Assembly: GCA_002337145.1 (NCBI GenBank)
Contig: DDFK01000004.1
Location: 124,001 to 188,000 of the forward strand
Origin: Chitinophagaceae bacterium UBA1930
GTDB taxonomy: Bacteria > Bacteroidota > Bacteroidia > Chitinophagales > Chitinophagaceae
Length of the DNA: 64,000 bases
Reading direction: 5' to 3'
The translations under genes were made by a program, and so were the position numbers. The notes under the pieces are model-generated. The model worked only from the letters and a program-made list of their open reading frames with translations. It was not told the DNA's origin and did not search any database. Shown here in pieces: positions 62,335 through 64,000 of this stretch (the stretch's first letter is position 1; each line of letters starts with the position of its first letter).

Positions 62335-63438
62335 ATGGATACTAAAACGTTGCGGAAACCTATGGTCAAAAAGCCCCTGCTTTGTTTGCTGTTATTGCCT
62401 TTCTGCGTAATGGCACAGTCAGATTCGGCAAGGTCCAAGCATATCCTGGTTTTCCCTGTGGTAGCCAAATCTATCGAAACTGGTTGGTCTTTTGGTACTG
62501 CAGGTGCATTTTCTTTCCGCATTTCAAAAGCCGATACGCTTTCCCGCACCTCCAATATGCAGGCCATTGTACTTTATTCCTTAAAAAAACAGTTTATTGC
62601 TGCCCTCAACGGTACGCACTATTTCAAGAAAGAAAGGTTCATCTTGAACGAACAGATATCATACAGTTCCTTTCCCGACAAATTCTGGGGGCTGGGCAAC
62701 AAAACAACCGAAGCCATGGCAGAAAACTACAGCTTCAACCAGTACTACATTTACCTGCACCTGATGCGGCATTTGGGCAATAAACTTTTTATTGGTACCC
62801 TGTTCGAATTTCAGAATGTAATGAATGTGAAGTACGATGCAGGCGGTATTTTTGACCAACAGAATATAGCAGGCCGTAATGGCTACAAATCATCGGGGTT
62901 AGGGCTCAGTTTTACTTACGACAACCGCAACGATGCTTATGCACCCAATAAAGGTGTTTTTGCACAACTGTACTATGAACACTTTGATAACCTGTTTGGC
63001 TCCGACTTTGACTACAACAATATTGTGGTGGACCTAAGGAAATACATACGCATATACAAACAACAGGTATTGGCTTTGCAGGCATATAGTTTAAGTAATA
63101 CAGGGCAGGACGTGCCTATTAGAAGCATTGCTGCATTGGGTGGTGCCAATAGCATGCGTGGCTTTTACAGTGGGCGGTATAGGGACAAGCAATTGCTGGT
63201 GGTACAGTCAGAATACCGGGTGCCTTTGTTTAGGCGGGTAGGGGTGGTAGGCTTTGCCAGTGCAGGTGATGTGAGCAAGAACCTGGGCGACTTCTCCTTC
63301 GATGCCCTGAAATATTCCTATGGCGGCGGTTTGCGGTTTGCATTGAACAAAAAAGAGAAACTCAACCTTCGGTTGGACTATGGTTTTGGCAGCGGCAACA
63401 ACAAAGGCCTGTATTTTCAATTGGGCGAAGCCTTCTAG
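62335..63438 (+). CDS. BamA/TamA-family outer-membrane beta-barrel protein
   Basis: A 367-residue outer-membrane protein (signal peptide ending FCVMAQ). Most of the chain is alternating strands of a 16-stranded Omp85-like barrel, with the conserved loop-6 segment reading GGANSMRGFYSGRYRD (the VRGF/Y-like motif) and a C-terminal strand ending FQLGEAF. There are no POTRA domains between the signal peptide and the barrel, so it belongs to the short bacterial surface antigen group and is not the main BamA. These may translocate a lipoprotein or form a pore. The start may be the ATG at 62335 or that at 62362, which gives a shorter, more usual signal peptide. It ends 115 bases before the TetR gene. 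Confidence 0.87.
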   Translation: MDTKTLRKPMVKKPLLCLLLLPFCVMAQSDSARSKHILVFPVVAKSIETGWSFGTAGAFSFRISKADTLSRTSNMQAIVLYSLKKQFIAALNGTHYFKKERFILNEQISYSSFPDKFWGLGNKTTEAMAENYSFNQYYIYLHLMRHLGNKLFIGTLFEFQNVMNVKYDAGGIFDQQNIAGRNGYKSSGLGLSFTYDNRNDAYAPNKGVFAQLYYEHFDNLFGSDFDYNNIVVDLRKYIRIYKQQVLALQAYSLSNTGQDVPIRSIAALGGANSMRGFYSGRYRDKQLLVVQSEYRVPLFRRVGVVGFASAGDVSKNLGDFSFDALKYSYGGGLRFALNKKEKLNLRLDYGFGSGNNKGLYFQLGEAF

Positions 63439-63515
63439 ATATTTACAGTAACTGCTGTTTTAATTGAATACATGCAGGTTTTAATATTTTTTTCAGCAAG
63501 GAAATAAATAACCTA

Positions 63516-63551
63516 TACTTTTGGACCAGAAAACGATTTTGGTCTAAAAGT
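63516..63551 (+). promoter_or_regulatory. Promoter -7 box with overlapping operator of the TetR gene
   Basis: TACTTTTG at 63516-63523 fits TANNTTTG. It overlaps the left arm of an inverted repeat (ACTTTTGGACCA at 63517-63528, TGGTCTAAAAGT at 63540-63551, one mismatch, 11-base spacer). The right arm ends two bases before the TetR ATG, a layout expected for self-repression. Confidence 0.65.
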
Positions 63552-63553
63552 TT

Positions 63554-64000
63554 ATGGAAAGAAATGATGTAATAAAAGACAGCATCCTGCACAATGCACA
63601 GAACCTTTTTCAGACATACGGTTTAAGAAAGACCAGTATGGAAGACATCGCAAAGGCAATGGGCAAAGGTAAAAGTACGCTCTATTATTACTATACCAGC
63701 AAGGAAGACATCTTTAGGGAAGTGCTGCAAAAAGAACTGGAAGAGGTTTTCTCCAAAACCAAAATAGCCGTTGATACTGCCAAAACCGCCGAAGAAAAAC
63801 TAAAGACATTTGGCGTAACGAAAATTACGGTTCTTGGCAACATGATCAATCTGTACAGGCTTGTTTTTGGCGATCTGATGGAAAAGCCAACCTGTTGGAA
63901 TACTTTGTTCAACGAATATGACCTGCAAGAAACCAACCTCATTGCTTCCATTTTATCTTATGGCATTTCGAACAACGAATTCAAGATATCGTGCAAAAAA
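63554..64000 (+). CDS. TetR-family transcription regulator (partial)
   Basis: The first 149 codons of a regulator cut by the window end. The N-terminal helix-turn-helix is complete: ILHNAQNLFQTYGLRKTSME, then DIAKAMGKGKSTLYYYYTSKED, the usual TetR pattern with a Tyr-rich recognition helix. The following helices (FREVLQKELEEVFSKTKIA) begin the ligand-binding domain, whose ligand cannot be predicted. The gene is preceded by an inverted repeat that overlaps its promoter, consistent with autorepression. In Bacteroidota such regulators often control an adjacent efflux or lipid operon; the downstream genes are outside the window. Confidence 0.93.
   Translation, partial: MERNDVIKDSILHNAQNLFQTYGLRKTSMEDIAKAMGKGKSTLYYYYTSKEDIFREVLQKELEEVFSKTKIAVDTAKTAEEKLKTFGVTKITVLGNMINLYRLVFGDLMEKPTCWNTLFNEYDLQETNLIASILSYGISNNEFKISCKK

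Overview
The window reads as a chromosomal stretch from a Bacteroidota bacterium, most likely of the Chitinophagaceae type. The signs are two SusC/SusD pairs, eight secreted proteins ending in a type IX secretion (T9SS) sorting domain, a hybrid two-component-type sensor with a repeated propeller, an ECF sigma/FecR/STN-SusC regulatory trio, TANNTTTG-like promoter boxes and almost no Shine-Dalgarno sequences. Base composition is even and moderate, and no transposase, integrase or CRISPR array was seen. The taxonomic placement is inference.

Region 1 (1-32042) is a xylan utilisation locus. A propeller sensor (cut by the window start) and a DUF1801 protein face away from a SusC/SusD pair. Then follow, on one strand, a small secreted protein (module X), a beta-rich T9SS protein, a clan GH-A hydrolase, a GH10 xylanase carrying module X, a second beta-rich T9SS protein with a tiny PID-CTERM-like protein behind it, a second GH10-X xylanase with a DNRLRE module, a GH2 enzyme, three SGNH esterases of the sialate/acetylxylan type and a GH3 glucosidase/xylosidase. 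A strong terminator closes it. Xylanases cut the backbone, esterases remove acetyl groups, and GH2/GH3 act on oligomers that SusCD takes up.

Region 2 (32184-34681) holds an alginate-lyase-fold polysaccharide lyase (possibly PL38) with a GH88 unsaturated uronyl hydrolase behind its own promoter. A convergent GH18 chitinase-like gene follows. Region 3 (36116-38957) is ordinary: 3-methyladenine glycosylase, HAD phosphatase, a small winged-helix-like protein and a SMUG2-type uracil glycosylase.

Region 4 (39158-53101) is a pectin locus: ECF sigma, PL9 pectate lyase, FecR anti-sigma, STN-type SusC, SusD, a 1725-residue pectin methylesterase (CE8) fusion, and a second PID-CTERM-like protein. PL9 and FecR are preceded by the same two-box sequence at identical spacing, which I propose is the promoter of the sigma factor encoded there.

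Region 5 (53582-64000) has an orphan LuxR-type response regulator, a third T9SS protein/PID-CTERM-like pair, a T9SS propeller-like protein, tRNA-Arg(ACG), an SDR, a PhyH dioxygenase, a BamA/TamA-like barrel and a TetR regulator cut by the window end.

The points most worth following are: (i) the repeated pairing of large T9SS beta-rich proteins with minimal PID-CTERM-like peptides; (ii) module X, found alone and in two xylanases; and (iii) the putative ECF promoter pair.
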